A DNA stretch of 60,099 bases from JAADEM01 sp965371855. GTDB lineage: Bacteria; Bacteroidota; Bacteroidia; Bacteroidales; Marinilabiliaceae. The stretch spans positions 1-60,099 of the forward strand of contig CBDUZZ010000025.1 in NCBI GenBank assembly GCA_965371855.1, given 5' to 3'. This document shows, piece by piece, positions 8,764 to 16,796 of the stretch. The notes under the pieces were generated by a model. It saw only the letters and a list, made by a program, of their open reading frames with translations. It did not search any database and had not been told where the DNA came from. The stretch's first letter is position 1. Each line of letters begins with the position of its first letter. The translations under genes were made by a program, and so were the position numbers.

Positions 8764-8801
8764 CTTGAAAAAAGCCAACCCTGAGTCATTTAAGGTTGGC
8801 C
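8764..8801 (-). terminator. Rho-independent terminator of tRNA-Leu
   Basis: On the minus strand a 7-bp stem, gccaacc/ggttggc (8774-8780 with 8794-8800), is followed by six T residues (8773-8768). It lies just downstream of the tRNA-Leu gene. Confidence 0.8.
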
Positions 8802-8811
8802 TAAGAGTGTG

Positions 8812-8895
8812 TGCCCAGAACAAGACTCGAACTTGCACGACCTAACGGTCACTAGCCCCTCAAGCTAGCGTGTATACCAATTTCACCATCTGGGC
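8812..8895 (-). tRNA. tRNA-Leu(GAG)
   Basis: A class II tRNA of 84 bases. The acceptor stem is GCCCAGA/TCTGGGC, the anticodon stem CTAGC/GCTAG encloses loop TTGAGGG with anticodon GAG, the variable arm is long, and the T-arm contains TTCGAGT. The discriminator base is A. CCA is not encoded. A rho-independent terminator follows. Confidence 0.95.
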
Positions 8896-8910
8896 ATAAA
8901 TAGAAAAAAA

Positions 8911-8932
8911 TCTCTGAGCGAAAAACGGGACT
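8911..8932. repeat. Detached copy of the tRNA-Gly 3' end
   Basis: These 22 bases are identical to 9021-9042, which span the 3' end of the tRNA-Gly gene plus six bases of 3' flank. The copy lies between the two tRNA genes, 110 bases from the original, in the same orientation. It is not a complete tRNA. It looks like the direct repeat left by a recombination event at a tRNA 3' end. Confidence 0.85.
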
Positions 8933-9026
8933 TACCGATAAATAATTTCTAATTCATTCTTCATAAGAAATTCTAAATCGGCATAAACTTCTCATCCCTA
9001 ATATTTTCATTTAGAGAAGCTCTCTG

Positions 9027-9099
<73 letters not shown>

Positions 9100-9186
9100 A
9101 GTTAAATCATTTCTGATTTCGTGGTTGCAAAGGTATAAAATTACTTTTCTTTTGCCAAGATTTTTTTTCTGATATTCTATCATAGA

Positions 9187-9218
9187 TTGTTGGTGTAAGA
9201 TTAATTGCTGTATTTTTG
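9187..9218 (+). promoter_or_regulatory. Bacteroidota-type promoter of the YhcC-like gene
   Basis: TTG at 9187-9189 and TATTTTTG at 9211-9218 (match to TAnnTTTG) are separated by 21 bases, within the usual range for the Bacteroidota housekeeping sigma factor. The ATG at 9250 lies 31 bases downstream. Confidence 0.65.
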
Positions 9219-9249
9219 CACAACTAAATTAATTTGAACATATGTTTTT

Positions 9250-10188
9250 ATGAGTATTCACCTGAAGGGTCAGAAAAGATATAATGATTACAGTTCATAC
9301 ATAAAAAGTATTTTTGGAGAACGTGTGCAGAAAATATCGATTGATGCCGGTTTTACTTGTCCTAACAGAGACGGTACAAAAGGAGTAGGTGGATGCCATT
9401 TTTGTAATAATAGTACTTTTAATCCTAATTATTGCAGACCCGAATTAGGAGTTAGGGAGCAGATAGACAGAGGGATTGATTTTTTTAAGGATAAGTATAA
9501 ATCGCAGAAATATTTGGCCTACTTTCAAGCCTATACCAATACGTATGGAGATACAGCAAAACTAATTGAAATTTATTCTGAGGCATTAAATCATCCTGAA
9601 GTTATAGGTATTGTTCTTGGAACCAGACCGGATTGTATTGAAGATGATTTGATAGAGCAATTGGCGTTGTGGCAAGATAAGTATTATGTTGTCATTGAGT
9701 TAGGGGCCGAATCAACAAAAGACACAACACTTGAAGCAATCAACAGAGGCCACACCTTGGAAGATACGGTGGATGCTGTTCACAGAATAAAAAAATGGAA
9801 TATTCCGGTTGGTTTACATCTTATTTTTGGATTGCCCGATGAAACCATAAACGATATTTTGTTTCATGCACAGAGAGTTTCAGAGTTGCCGATTGATCTT
9901 TTAAAAACGCACCAGCTTCAAATTGTAAAAGGTTCACGGTTTGGATTTGAATACGGAAAACATCCTGAAAAATTTCGTGTCTTTACAGCAAATGAATTTA
10001 TTGAACTTATTGTTGATTTTCTTGAAGTAATGAATCCGGAAATCGTTATGGAGCGGTTTGTTAGTGAGGCTCCAAGCGATTTGTTGATTGCTCCTCGTTG
10101 GGGATTGAAAAATTTCGAGTTTGTAGCAAAGCTGGAAAAGAGGTTAAAAGAGAGAGATACATGGCAGGGGAGGTCGTATAAAGTATGA
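9250..10188 (+). CDS. TIGR01212-family radical SAM protein (YhcC-like)
   Basis: A 312-residue radical SAM protein of the YhcC family. The cluster-binding cysteines sit in the family-specific arrangement: FTCPNRDGTKGVGGCHFCNN, residues about 34-55, rather than a plain CxxxCxxC. Conserved downstream stretches are YFQAYTNTYG, GIVLGTRPDCI, ELGAESTKD, GLHLIFGLPDET and LLKTHQLQIVKGS. The substrate of this family is not established. A promoter is visible upstream. A three-codon out-of-frame ATG-TTT-TTA-TGA at 9242-9253 overlaps the start codon, probably by chance. The stop codon forms the left edge of a palindrome that likely terminates transcription. Confidence 0.9.
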   Translation: MSIHLKGQKRYNDYSSYIKSIFGERVQKISIDAGFTCPNRDGTKGVGGCHFCNNSTFNPNYCRPELGVREQIDRGIDFFKDKYKSQKYLAYFQAYTNTYGDTAKLIEIYSEALNHPEVIGIVLGTRPDCIEDDLIEQLALWQDKYYVVIELGAESTKDTTLEAINRGHTLEDTVDAVHRIKKWNIPVGLHLIFGLPDETINDILFHAQRVSELPIDLLKTHQLQIVKGSRFGFEYGKHPEKFRVFTANEFIELIVDFLEVMNPEIVMERFVSEAPSDLLIAPRWGLKNFEFVAKLEKRLKERDTWQGRSYKV

Positions 10189-10235
10189 GTGTCGGGGTGG
10201 CTACCTGATATATGAAAACAAGCCACCCCGACACT
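10188..10235. terminator. 15-bp GC-rich palindrome, probable bidirectional terminator
   Basis: A perfect 15-bp stem (10188-10202 with 10221-10235; left arm agtgtcggggtggct) with an 18-base loop lies between the convergent YhcC-like and ABM-domain genes and includes the last base of the yhcC stop codon. A related element with compensatory changes is at 26786-26832. T-runs are weak on both sides. Confidence 0.7.
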
Positions 10236-10247
10236 TTACTTGAGATT

Positions 10248-10565
10248 TCAAAATTCATAATCCCGTTCAACTTTTGCAATTCTTACCGCATAGTTCTTGT
10301 ACCACTCTTTTTTGCCTTTTTCAATTGCAACTTGATGCTCAGCGTGCTCTTTCCATTTTCTGATGGAATCCAAGTCTTTCCAATAGGATACGGTAATTCC
10401 GATTTCATTTCTTGCACTTTCAACGCCAAGAAAACCTTTTTGTTGTTTTGCCAGTTCCATCATCCTGTCCGCCATTTCTGAATATCCATTATCTCTCACA
10501 GTTCTGGTTGATGTAAAGATTACGGCATAGTAGGGTGGTTTGTGTGTTTTTAAAAGAATCATCAT
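10248..10565 (-). CDS. ABM-domain (antibiotic biosynthesis monooxygenase-like) protein
   Basis: A 105-residue single-domain protein of the dimeric alpha/beta-barrel ABM fold. Typical elements are YYAVIFTSTRTVRDNGY, GFLGVESARNEIGITVSYW and the Trp/His stretch IRKWKEHAEHQVA. Members range from quinone-forming monooxygenases to haem-degrading enzymes and orphan proteins; no residue here decides among them. Its start overlaps the ygiQ stop by four bases (ATGA), so the two are translationally coupled; a second Met directly follows the first. A link between YgiQ and this protein is suggested by the coupling only. Confidence 0.8.
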   Translation of the reverse strand: MMILLKTHKPPYYAVIFTSTRTVRDNGYSEMADRMMELAKQQKGFLGVESARNEIGITVSYWKDLDSIRKWKEHAEHQVAIEKGKKEWYKNYAVRIAKVERDYEF

Positions 10566-12439
10566 TTGTGTCGATACTTATGCCGTTGTTTTTTCGTCTC
10601 TTGGTTAGGTTGTTTAAAAAGGTCTTTTATCAAATCAAAACGTTTCAATTTTTTTAATCGTGTTTCAATCTTCCGTCTGTATTCCGGTTTATACCAAAAG
10701 AAGTACATTCGTTGTTGTTGCTTTTCATCTTTTGAACGTGCAGTATAAATTTCTTTTAACGTATATGGATGGATGCCTGAGTAATAGATAACAGTAGCGA
10801 GTGTCATTGGAGTAGGTGTAAAATCCTGAACTTGTTCAAGTTTGAAATTCATGTTGTGAGTTTGTACGGCAAGGTGAGCCATGTCTTCTTCTTTACTACC
10901 GGGGTGACTGGAAATGAAATATGGAATCAACTGTTGATTAAGGTGGCTGTTTTTGTTGATTTTTTCAAACTCTTTGGTAAACTTTTTGAAATAGCTGAAA
11001 GATGGCTTTCTCATAAATTGAAGTACTTCGTCTGATGAGTGTTCCGGGGCCACTTTTAATCGACCGGATACATGCTTTTCAATTAGTTCTTGAATATATT
11101 TTTTATGACTCTCTTTCTCTTTTGCGGATGCATTAGGATTTAAAAGCAGGTCATACCTGATACCACTTCCAATAAATGATTTTTTTATCTCTTTTATACT
11201 ATCTACCTTTTTGTAAATGGATAACATAGAAGTGTGATCTGTGTTCAGGTTTGGACAAATATTCGGAAAAATACATGATGGTCGTTTGCACTGTTTGCAA
11301 ATATCAAGATCTTCACCTTCCAGTTTATACATGTTTGCACTTGGACCTCCCAAATCAGACAAGTATCCTTTAAAGTCAGGCATTTGGGTGATTTGTTTAA
11401 CTTCTTTTAAAATAGATTCCTCAGAGCGTGAAGCAATAAATTTTCCCTGATGAGCAGATATTGTACAAAATGAGCAACCTCCAAAACAACCTCTGTGCAT
11501 ATTTACAGAAAATTTGATCATCTCAAAAGCCGGGATATTTCCTTTTTTATAATATCGAGGGTGAGGCAAACGTGTGAAAGGCAGATCAAAAGAGCTGTCT
11601 AACTCTCCGGTTGACATAGGAGGGTAGGGAGGGTTTACAACAATTCGTGAATTTCCTACCGGTTGGATTAAACGTGAAACATTCCATTTGTTTGACTCTT
11701 CCTCAATGTGCCGGAAATTCATGCTGAACTTCTTTTTGTTGCTCAGGCATATTTCATGACTAAAAAGAGTGATGTCTTTCCACTTTCTGTTTTTAGGAAG
11801 TTTTTGTTCATTAGATTGTAGAAATGCGGTTTGCGGAATAGTTTTCAGGGAGTTAAAGGGTACGCCTTTGTCTAATAAATTCAGAATGTCAGTTAATGGT
11901 TTTTCACCCATTCCATAAACCAGCAGGTCTGCTTTTGTTTGAGCAATTATACCCGGTTTTAGTTGGTCCGACCAATAATCGTAATGAGTTAAGCGACGTA
12001 ATGAGGCTTCTATGCCACCCAGCATAACAGGAACATCAGGAAATAGTTCTTTTAAAATTTTTGTGTAAACAACAGATGCGTAATCAGGTCTTTGTCCTGC
12101 TTTACCACCCGGAGTGTAAGCATCATCGGAGCGTATGCGGCGGTTCGCAGTGTAATGATTTACCATGGAGTCCATTGCGCCGGAAGTAACTCCGAAAAAG
12201 TATTTGGGTTTCCCCAGTTTTTTGAAATCCCTCAGGTCGTCGCGCCAATTAGGCTGAGGCACTATAGCAACACGCCAGCCGTGTTTTTCAATTATACGTC
12301 CGATTACACCTGCGCCAAAAGCAGGATGGTCAATATAAGCATCACCTGTAAAGATTATTACATCAAGCTCATCCCATCCTCTTTCTTTAATCTCTTTTGT
12401 TGATGTTGGCAGCCATCTATTTCGATTGCTATTTATCAC
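10562..12439 (-). CDS. ygiQ: YgiQ-family radical SAM protein
   Basis: A 625-residue YgiQ (UPF0313) protein. The N-terminal cobalamin-binding-like region contains DVIIFTGDAYIDHPAFG and VMLGGIEASLRR; the radical SAM cysteines are in HRGCFGGCSFCTISAHQG; a further cysteine group lies in DICKQCKRPSCIFPNICPN; the C-terminal region has QVQDFTPTPMTLATVIYYSG. Length agrees with the family. The function of YgiQ is not established. The start codon is GTG at 12437-12439; no ATG fits the conserved N-terminus. A -7 element TACTTTTG lies 20 bases upstream, which supports this start. The gene overlaps the ABM-domain gene downstream by four bases. Confidence 0.93.
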   Translation of the reverse strand: MINSNRNRWLPTSTKEIKERGWDELDVIIFTGDAYIDHPAFGAGVIGRIIEKHGWRVAIVPQPNWRDDLRDFKKLGKPKYFFGVTSGAMDSMVNHYTANRRIRSDDAYTPGGKAGQRPDYASVVYTKILKELFPDVPVMLGGIEASLRRLTHYDYWSDQLKPGIIAQTKADLLVYGMGEKPLTDILNLLDKGVPFNSLKTIPQTAFLQSNEQKLPKNRKWKDITLFSHEICLSNKKKFSMNFRHIEEESNKWNVSRLIQPVGNSRIVVNPPYPPMSTGELDSSFDLPFTRLPHPRYYKKGNIPAFEMIKFSVNMHRGCFGGCSFCTISAHQGKFIASRSEESILKEVKQITQMPDFKGYLSDLGGPSANMYKLEGEDLDICKQCKRPSCIFPNICPNLNTDHTSMLSIYKKVDSIKEIKKSFIGSGIRYDLLLNPNASAKEKESHKKYIQELIEKHVSGRLKVAPEHSSDEVLQFMRKPSFSYFKKFTKEFEKINKNSHLNQQLIPYFISSHPGSKEEDMAHLAVQTHNMNFKLEQVQDFTPTPMTLATVIYYSGIHPYTLKEIYTARSKDEKQQQRMYFFWYKPEYRRKIETRLKKLKRFDLIKDLFKQPNQETKKQRHKYRHK

Positions 12440-12458
12440 TTTATCTAAAAGTTTTATA

Positions 12459-12466
12459 CAAAAGTA
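12459..12466 (-). promoter_or_regulatory. -7 promoter element of ygiQ
   Basis: The minus strand reads TACTTTTG, an exact TAnnTTTG match, 20 bases upstream of the GTG start of ygiQ. No clear -33 was found. Confidence 0.5.
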
Positions 12467-12509
12467 ATGAAAAGAGTTTAAGGTTATTTTTTATTTACAA
12501 AACCAATGT

Positions 12510-12517
12510 TAACTTTG
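12510..12517 (+). promoter_or_regulatory. -7 promoter element of the zapA group
   Basis: TAACTTTG matches TAnnTTTG and lies 18 bases upstream of the ATG at 12535. It excludes a start further upstream for that gene. The -33 is not clear. Confidence 0.5.
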
Positions 12518-12534
12518 TATTGAAAAATTTGGTA

Positions 12535-12828
12535 ATGAGTGATTCGAATCCTGATATAGTTGTTGAACTTCAAGTTAAAATAAACAGTTTAATAGACCGT
12601 CATATAGGCCTGAAACAGGAGGTATTAAGATTAAACGAAGAGAAAGAAAGGTTGATTTCTGAATTGAATGAGTCATCAGGAAGCTACCGGGAATTAGGGG
12701 TGAAATATGACAACTTAAAATTATCAGGAAATCTTTTAGCCGAAACGAATGAACCCGGAGAAGCAAAAAAGAGAATTAACCAAATTGTGCGGGAAATTGA
12801 TAAGTGTATTGCTCTATTAAACCGGTAA
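12535..12828 (+). CDS. Small coiled-coil protein upstream of zapA
   Basis: A 97-residue protein without signal peptide, largely a coiled coil (about residues 8-65; VELQVKINSLIDRHIGLKQ then LRLNEEKERLISELNES) with a short C-terminal helix KKRINQIVREIDKCIALLN. Bacteroidota genomes often have such a gene in front of zapA; a ZapB-like partner role in Z-ring assembly is an inference from position and shape. The start at 12535 is preferred because a -7 element lies just upstream, inside what would be a longer reading frame. zapA starts nine bases after the stop. Confidence 0.75.
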   Translation: MSDSNPDIVVELQVKINSLIDRHIGLKQEVLRLNEEKERLISELNESSGSYRELGVKYDNLKLSGNLLAETNEPGEAKKRINQIVREIDKCIALLNR

Positions 12829-12837
12829 TATAATTGG

Positions 12838-13131
12838 ATGGAAGATAAATTTTCAATACGTGTTAATGTTGCAGACAGGTATTATCCGCTAAGGATAGAC
12901 CGTAAGGATGAAGAACATATCCGCAAGGCTGCGAAGCTTATAAACGATAAGATAATGCAGTATAAGCAACGTTATACGGATAAAGATGTACAGGATTTTT
13001 TAGCAATGGTGGCTTTGCAATATGTGATAAAGTTGCTTGAGCAGGAAAATAGAAATGATACAACTCCCATCCTTAATGCTGTAAAAGAATTGAATGATAA
13101 GTTAGACACAGTTTTATCGGAAGAAGTTTAG
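12838..13131 (+). CDS. zapA: Cell division protein ZapA
   Basis: A 97-residue ZapA family protein, which binds FtsZ in the cytoplasm and promotes bundling of Z-ring filaments. The N-terminal globular part reads FSIRVNVADRYYPLRIDRKDEEHIRKAAKLIN and is followed by DFLAMVALQYVIKLLEQE leading into a C-terminal coiled coil, as in the family. It follows a coiled-coil gene at nine bases and precedes RNase Y, a gene order common in Bacteroidota. Confidence 0.9.
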   Translation: MEDKFSIRVNVADRYYPLRIDRKDEEHIRKAAKLINDKIMQYKQRYTDKDVQDFLAMVALQYVIKLLEQENRNDTTPILNAVKELNDKLDTVLSEEV

Positions 13132-13149
13132 AGTAGCTAAAATAGATTT

Positions 13150-13240
13150 ATAGGATTACCCGCATTGTTTACTTTTTTTATGCAGGAAAATTGTTTTTGT
13201 AATTTTTCTGTATGTTGAGTAAAATGGTGCGGTTTTATTA
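13150..13240 (+). other. Potential structured leader between zapA and rny
   Basis: The 140-base spacer can fold into a long imperfect hairpin. An inner stem pairs atgcaggaaaatt with aatttttctgtat (13 pairs including G-U) around a loop of about eight bases, and an outer stem pairs acccgcattgtttact with agtaaaatggtgcggt imperfectly, with an asymmetric bubble between. It may be a 5' leader of rny or a processing site. It is too short for a normal 6S RNA. Confidence 0.4.
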
Positions 13241-13271
13241 TATATAAACAATTAGTTAAAAGTTAAATGAA

Positions 13272-14810
13272 ATGGGACTTACCGAAATAACAATAGGAGT
13301 TATTGCTTTTATTCTGGGGGGTGCAATAGCACTGCTTGTCTATGCAAAGGCAATGGGATCCCGGAGCAAAAAAATACTTCGGGAGGCTGAAGCTGAGGCT
13401 GAAGTTATCAAAAAGGAGAAGATTCTTCAGGCTAAAGAGAAATTTTTACAACTGAAGAGTAGTCATGAAAAGGAGATTAATGCTCGTAATCAGAAGATTG
13501 TTTTTGCAGAAAATCGGATGAAACAAAAAGAGGTCAATTTTTCTCAGCGAATGGAAGAACTTCAGCGCAAGAAAAATGAAGTTGACGTCATTCGTGAAAA
13601 TCTTAGTGTGCAGTTAGAGCTTGTTGAAAAGAGAAACGAGGAGGTTGAAAAAATGCATAAACAACAAGTTGAGCAACTTGAAGCAATCTCAGGACTGACT
13701 GGTGATGAGGCTAAAGAGATGCTTATCGAGAGTATGAAAGCTGAATCTAAAACCGAGGCTATGTCGTACATCAATGATATAATGGACGAAGCCAAGATAA
13801 ATGCTAATAAGGAAGCTAAACGAATTGTATTACAAACAGTACAACGTGTAGCAACTGAAACGGCAATAGAAAATTCTGTTACAATATTCCATATTGAGTC
13901 AGATGAGATGAAAGGGCGTATTATCGGTCGTGAGGGTCGTAATATCAGGGCTATTGAAGCTGCTACCGGAGTTGAAATTATTGTTGATGACACACCTGAA
14001 GCAATTGTGTTATCAGCATTTGATCCTATGCGTCGTGAGATAGCACGTTTGGCACTTCATCAGCTTGTTACAGATGGACGTATCCATCCGGCACGTATCG
14101 AAGAGGTTGTGAATAAAGTAAGGAAGCAAGTTGAAGAGGAGATTATTGAAACCGGTAAGAGAACGACAATAGATCTTGGTATTCACGGATTACATCCTGA
14201 ACTGATTAAGCTTGTGGGGAAAATGAAGTATCGTTCTTCTTATGGACAGAACCTGCTGCAACACTCTCGTGAGACTGCTAACCTTTGTGCTATTATGGCT
14301 TCTGAACTGGGTCTGAATCCGAAGAAAGCTAAAAGGGCAGGATTATTACATGATATTGGAAAAGTATCGGATGAGGATCCGGAATTGCCACACGCAATAC
14401 TTGGGATGAAGCTTGCTGAGAAATATAAGGAAAAACCGGAGATTACCAATGCTATCGGTTCTCACCACGATGAGGTTGATATGACAACAATGCTTGCACC
14501 GATAGTTCAGGTGTGTGATGCTATATCAGGAGCTCGTCCGGGAGCCCGTCGTGAGATTGTCGAATCTTACATTAAACGACTGAAAGACCTTGAAGCCCTG
14601 GCTCTTTCTTATCCGGGAGTTCTAAAGACTTATGCCATACAGGCAGGTCGTGAGTTGAGGGTAATTGTGGGAAGTGAGAAGATTTCCGATAAGGAGTCTG
14701 AAGAGTTGTCGTACGATATAGCACGTAAGATACAGACAGACATGACCTATCCTGGTCAGGTTAAGATTACGGTTATTCGTGAAACCAGAGCAATTAGTTA
14801 CGCGAAGTAA
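13272..14810 (+). CDS. rny: Ribonuclease Y
   Basis: A 512-residue membrane-anchored endoribonuclease that starts mRNA decay. Residues about 3-25 form the single membrane segment (ITIGVIAFILGGAIALLVYA), followed by a long charged coiled coil (about 30-190), a KH domain with GRIIGREGRNIRAIE (about 215-230) and an HD phosphohydrolase domain with LLQHSRETANL, GLLHDIGK and GSHHDEVD. Length and order match the family. It sits downstream of zapA; a hairpin that ends transcription follows at 14910-14934. Confidence 0.97.
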   Translation: MGLTEITIGVIAFILGGAIALLVYAKAMGSRSKKILREAEAEAEVIKKEKILQAKEKFLQLKSSHEKEINARNQKIVFAENRMKQKEVNFSQRMEELQRKKNEVDVIRENLSVQLELVEKRNEEVEKMHKQQVEQLEAISGLTGDEAKEMLIESMKAESKTEAMSYINDIMDEAKINANKEAKRIVLQTVQRVATETAIENSVTIFHIESDEMKGRIIGREGRNIRAIEAATGVEIIVDDTPEAIVLSAFDPMRREIARLALHQLVTDGRIHPARIEEVVNKVRKQVEEEIIETGKRTTIDLGIHGLHPELIKLVGKMKYRSSYGQNLLQHSRETANLCAIMASELGLNPKKAKRAGLLHDIGKVSDEDPELPHAILGMKLAEKYKEKPEITNAIGSHHDEVDMTTMLAPIVQVCDAISGARPGARREIVESYIKRLKDLEALALSYPGVLKTYAIQAGRELRVIVGSEKISDKESEELSYDIARKIQTDMTYPGQVKITVIRETRAISYAK

Positions 14811-14817
14811 GTATTAA

Positions 14818-14841
14818 CACAGAGGCACTAAGACACAGAGA
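14818..14841. repeat. Octad repeat (cacagagg family)
   Basis: Three octads, cacagagg, cactaaga and cacagaga, begin seven bases after the rny stop. The same family is found inverted at 57980-58003 and, more diverged, at 31233-31284. Confidence 0.8.
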
Positions 14842-14909
14842 ATATTTTTTAGAGAGAGTGGATGATTTGAAGTAACAAGGACTTTTCTCGGAATAGAAGG
14901 AAGTTATTG

Positions 14910-14934
14910 AGGGTTTCACTTAGAGTGAAGCCCT
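14910..14934. terminator. Bidirectional hairpin terminator between rny and SLC13 gene
   Basis: A 10-bp stem, agggtttcac with gtgaagccct (one G-U pair), encloses a five-base loop and is followed on the plus strand by taattattt. It lies between two convergent genes. Confidence 0.7.
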
Positions 14935-14949
14935 TAATTATTTAAACAA

Positions 14950-16734
14950 CTAAATTAAATACATATAACTAAGAACTAACACAGCCACTATCATATAAAT
15001 AATAGTTAAAGGCAAACCAATCTTAAAGAAGTCTTTAAATTTATATCCCCCGGGACCATATACCATAAGGTTTGTCTGATAGCCAATAGGAGTCAAAAAG
15101 TTTGCAGCAGCAGCAAAAGAAACGATTAACACAAAAGGCTTCGGATCAAGGCCAAGATTACTTGCAGCAGTTAATGAAATAGGAAATATTATTGCAACAG
15201 CAGCTTTATTTGTTATATAAGCAGCAAGGACAGAAGTAATCAAATATATCCCTACTAATAAAGAGATACGGCCAAATGGCAGAAAAACAGAAATTACAAA
15301 ATTTGCAATCATATCAGCAACACCTGATTTAATCATAGCTGTACCTAAAGCCAATGATAAAGCAATTATAACGGCCAGGTTATAGTCAAGACTTTTAGGA
15401 AGATCTTTCGCCGAAACAACTTTAAGAATATTAATAACAGCAATCACAACTAATAATCCCATAAACAGTGGAACAACCTTTATTGCAGATAAAAATATAG
15501 CCAAAAGTGTTCCTCCCAGAAGTGTCCAAACTTTATACCGTTCAGGCTTACGTAACTCTTTAACTTTTGATAATAGGTAAAAATCCTGCTCTCCATGAAT
15601 TCGGCTATAAAAATTTTCTCCGGCAATAAGAAGCAGTACATCACCGGCTTTTAATTTCACATTCTCAATATGATCTGCAATTTTTTCACCATTACGATGT
15701 ATAGCAATTAATGCAGCATCATATTTTCCCCTTAAATTAATCTCTTTAACCGATTTAGTTATTAAAGTGGAATTATATGAAATAACGATTTCAACTACCT
15801 GCAATAACTTTAGCTTAGTCATCATTCCCACGGTAGGAAGCGTTAAACCACTTTTATCAGATAAGATCTCTATAATATTATTATTATCCCCTGCAAACCT
15901 TAACAGATCACCTTCCTCAAAAGTAAAATCATCATCCAGAATCTGATAGAGTTTCTTTTTTCTGACTATTTCTATCAAAAACAACTCTTTTTCATTTCTT
16001 CTGAAATCTGTATCACCAATAGTTTTTTTGATAAGATGTGAACCTATACGAATTTCAGCTTCAACAAGATATTTTCGTTCACCGGTAGTAAACTCTTCCA
16101 TTGGGGTTTTACGCTCCGGTAAGTATCTATAACTAAAAAAATAGAGATAGATAACACCAATTATCAACATTGGAAAACCAACCCAAAAGAAATCAAACAT
16201 CTCCAATGGTTTCATGTTAGGAATAATATCCTGATCCAAAACCATACCACTAACAATAAGGTTTGTTGATGTACCAATAAGTGTCACACACCCTCCTAAT
16301 ATTGCAGCATACGAAAGCGGAATAAGCAATTTTGATGAAGCTACATTATTTCGTCTGCTCCATTGATGTACATAAGGCATCATAACAGCAACTAATGGTG
16401 TGTTATTCAAAAGAGACGACAATCCCCCAACCCATACCATCATCCGCATCAAAAAACCTTTGTTAGAGGATGACCGGGGAAAAATCTTTTCGAAAAATAT
16501 CTCTATAATAGAAGTTTGCCTTATAGCATCACCCAGCAATAATAACATTAATATAACTGCTATTTGCTCATTTGCAAAACCCGATAATATTTCTTTAGGA
16601 GTAAGAATGCCAAAAAGCCCCAAAACCAACACTGCCAGTAAAAAAGTGAATGCTGCCCCTATCCACTCTTTATACAATGATACAAGTATGAAAGCTATTA
16701 CCAAAAAAACAATAATGGTGTCAAAATGCTGCAT
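14950..16734 (-). CDS. SLC13-family permease with two TrkA-C domains
   Basis: A 594-residue inner-membrane transporter of the DASS/SLC13 (ArsB/NhaD-like) type. N-terminal helices (about 1-190) carry LSSLLNNTPLVAVMMPYV and GGCVTLIGTSTNLIVSG, the SNT motif of the family. A cytoplasmic insert (about 210-385) holds two TrkA-C-like domains (ending DLLRFAG and DVLLLIAG). C-terminal helices include AAYITNKAAVAIIFPI and AANFLTPIGYQTNLMVYGPG, the second SNT-like motif. Substrates of such proteins include sulfate and other divalent anions; the substrate here is not decided. The ATG at 16734 is used because the codon six bases upstream is TTG. A -7 element lies 50 bases upstream. Confidence 0.88.
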   Translation of the reverse strand: MQHFDTIIVFLVIAFILVSLYKEWIGAAFTFLLAVLVLGLFGILTPKEILSGFANEQIAVILMLLLLGDAIRQTSIIEIFFEKIFPRSSSNKGFLMRMMVWVGGLSSLLNNTPLVAVMMPYVHQWSRRNNVASSKLLIPLSYAAILGGCVTLIGTSTNLIVSGMVLDQDIIPNMKPLEMFDFFWVGFPMLIIGVIYLYFFSYRYLPERKTPMEEFTTGERKYLVEAEIRIGSHLIKKTIGDTDFRRNEKELFLIEIVRKKKLYQILDDDFTFEEGDLLRFAGDNNNIIEILSDKSGLTLPTVGMMTKLKLLQVVEIVISYNSTLITKSVKEINLRGKYDAALIAIHRNGEKIADHIENVKLKAGDVLLLIAGENFYSRIHGEQDFYLLSKVKELRKPERYKVWTLLGGTLLAIFLSAIKVVPLFMGLLVVIAVINILKVVSAKDLPKSLDYNLAVIIALSLALGTAMIKSGVADMIANFVISVFLPFGRISLLVGIYLITSVLAAYITNKAAVAIIFPISLTAASNLGLDPKPFVLIVSFAAAANFLTPIGYQTNLMVYGPGGYKFKDFFKIGLPLTIIYMIVAVLVLSYMYLI

Positions 16735-16783
16735 ATACAATGTATGTTATCCTCGTTTTTAGCAAAACTAATAGAAAGATAAA

Positions 16784-16791
16784 CAAAAATA
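16784..16791 (-). promoter_or_regulatory. -7 promoter element of the SLC13 gene
   Basis: The minus strand reads TATTTTTG (TAnnTTTG match), in the 62-base spacer between the TonB-dependent receptor and the permease. It suggests that the permease has its own promoter. Confidence 0.5.
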
Positions 16792-16796
16792 TAAAT

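Noticed and set aside
8911..8932. Third tRNA gene
   Set aside because: Only the 3' end of tRNA-Gly plus flank is present; no D-arm or anticodon arm follows.
9242..9253. Leader peptide (ATG TTT TTA TGA) overlapping the YhcC-like start
   Set aside because: Three codons overlapping ATGA can easily arise by chance in AT-rich sequence; no regulatory context.
13132..13271. 6S RNA gene between zapA and rny
   Set aside because: The spacer is 140 bases, too short for a usual 6S RNA of about 180 bases; only a foldable leader is claimed.
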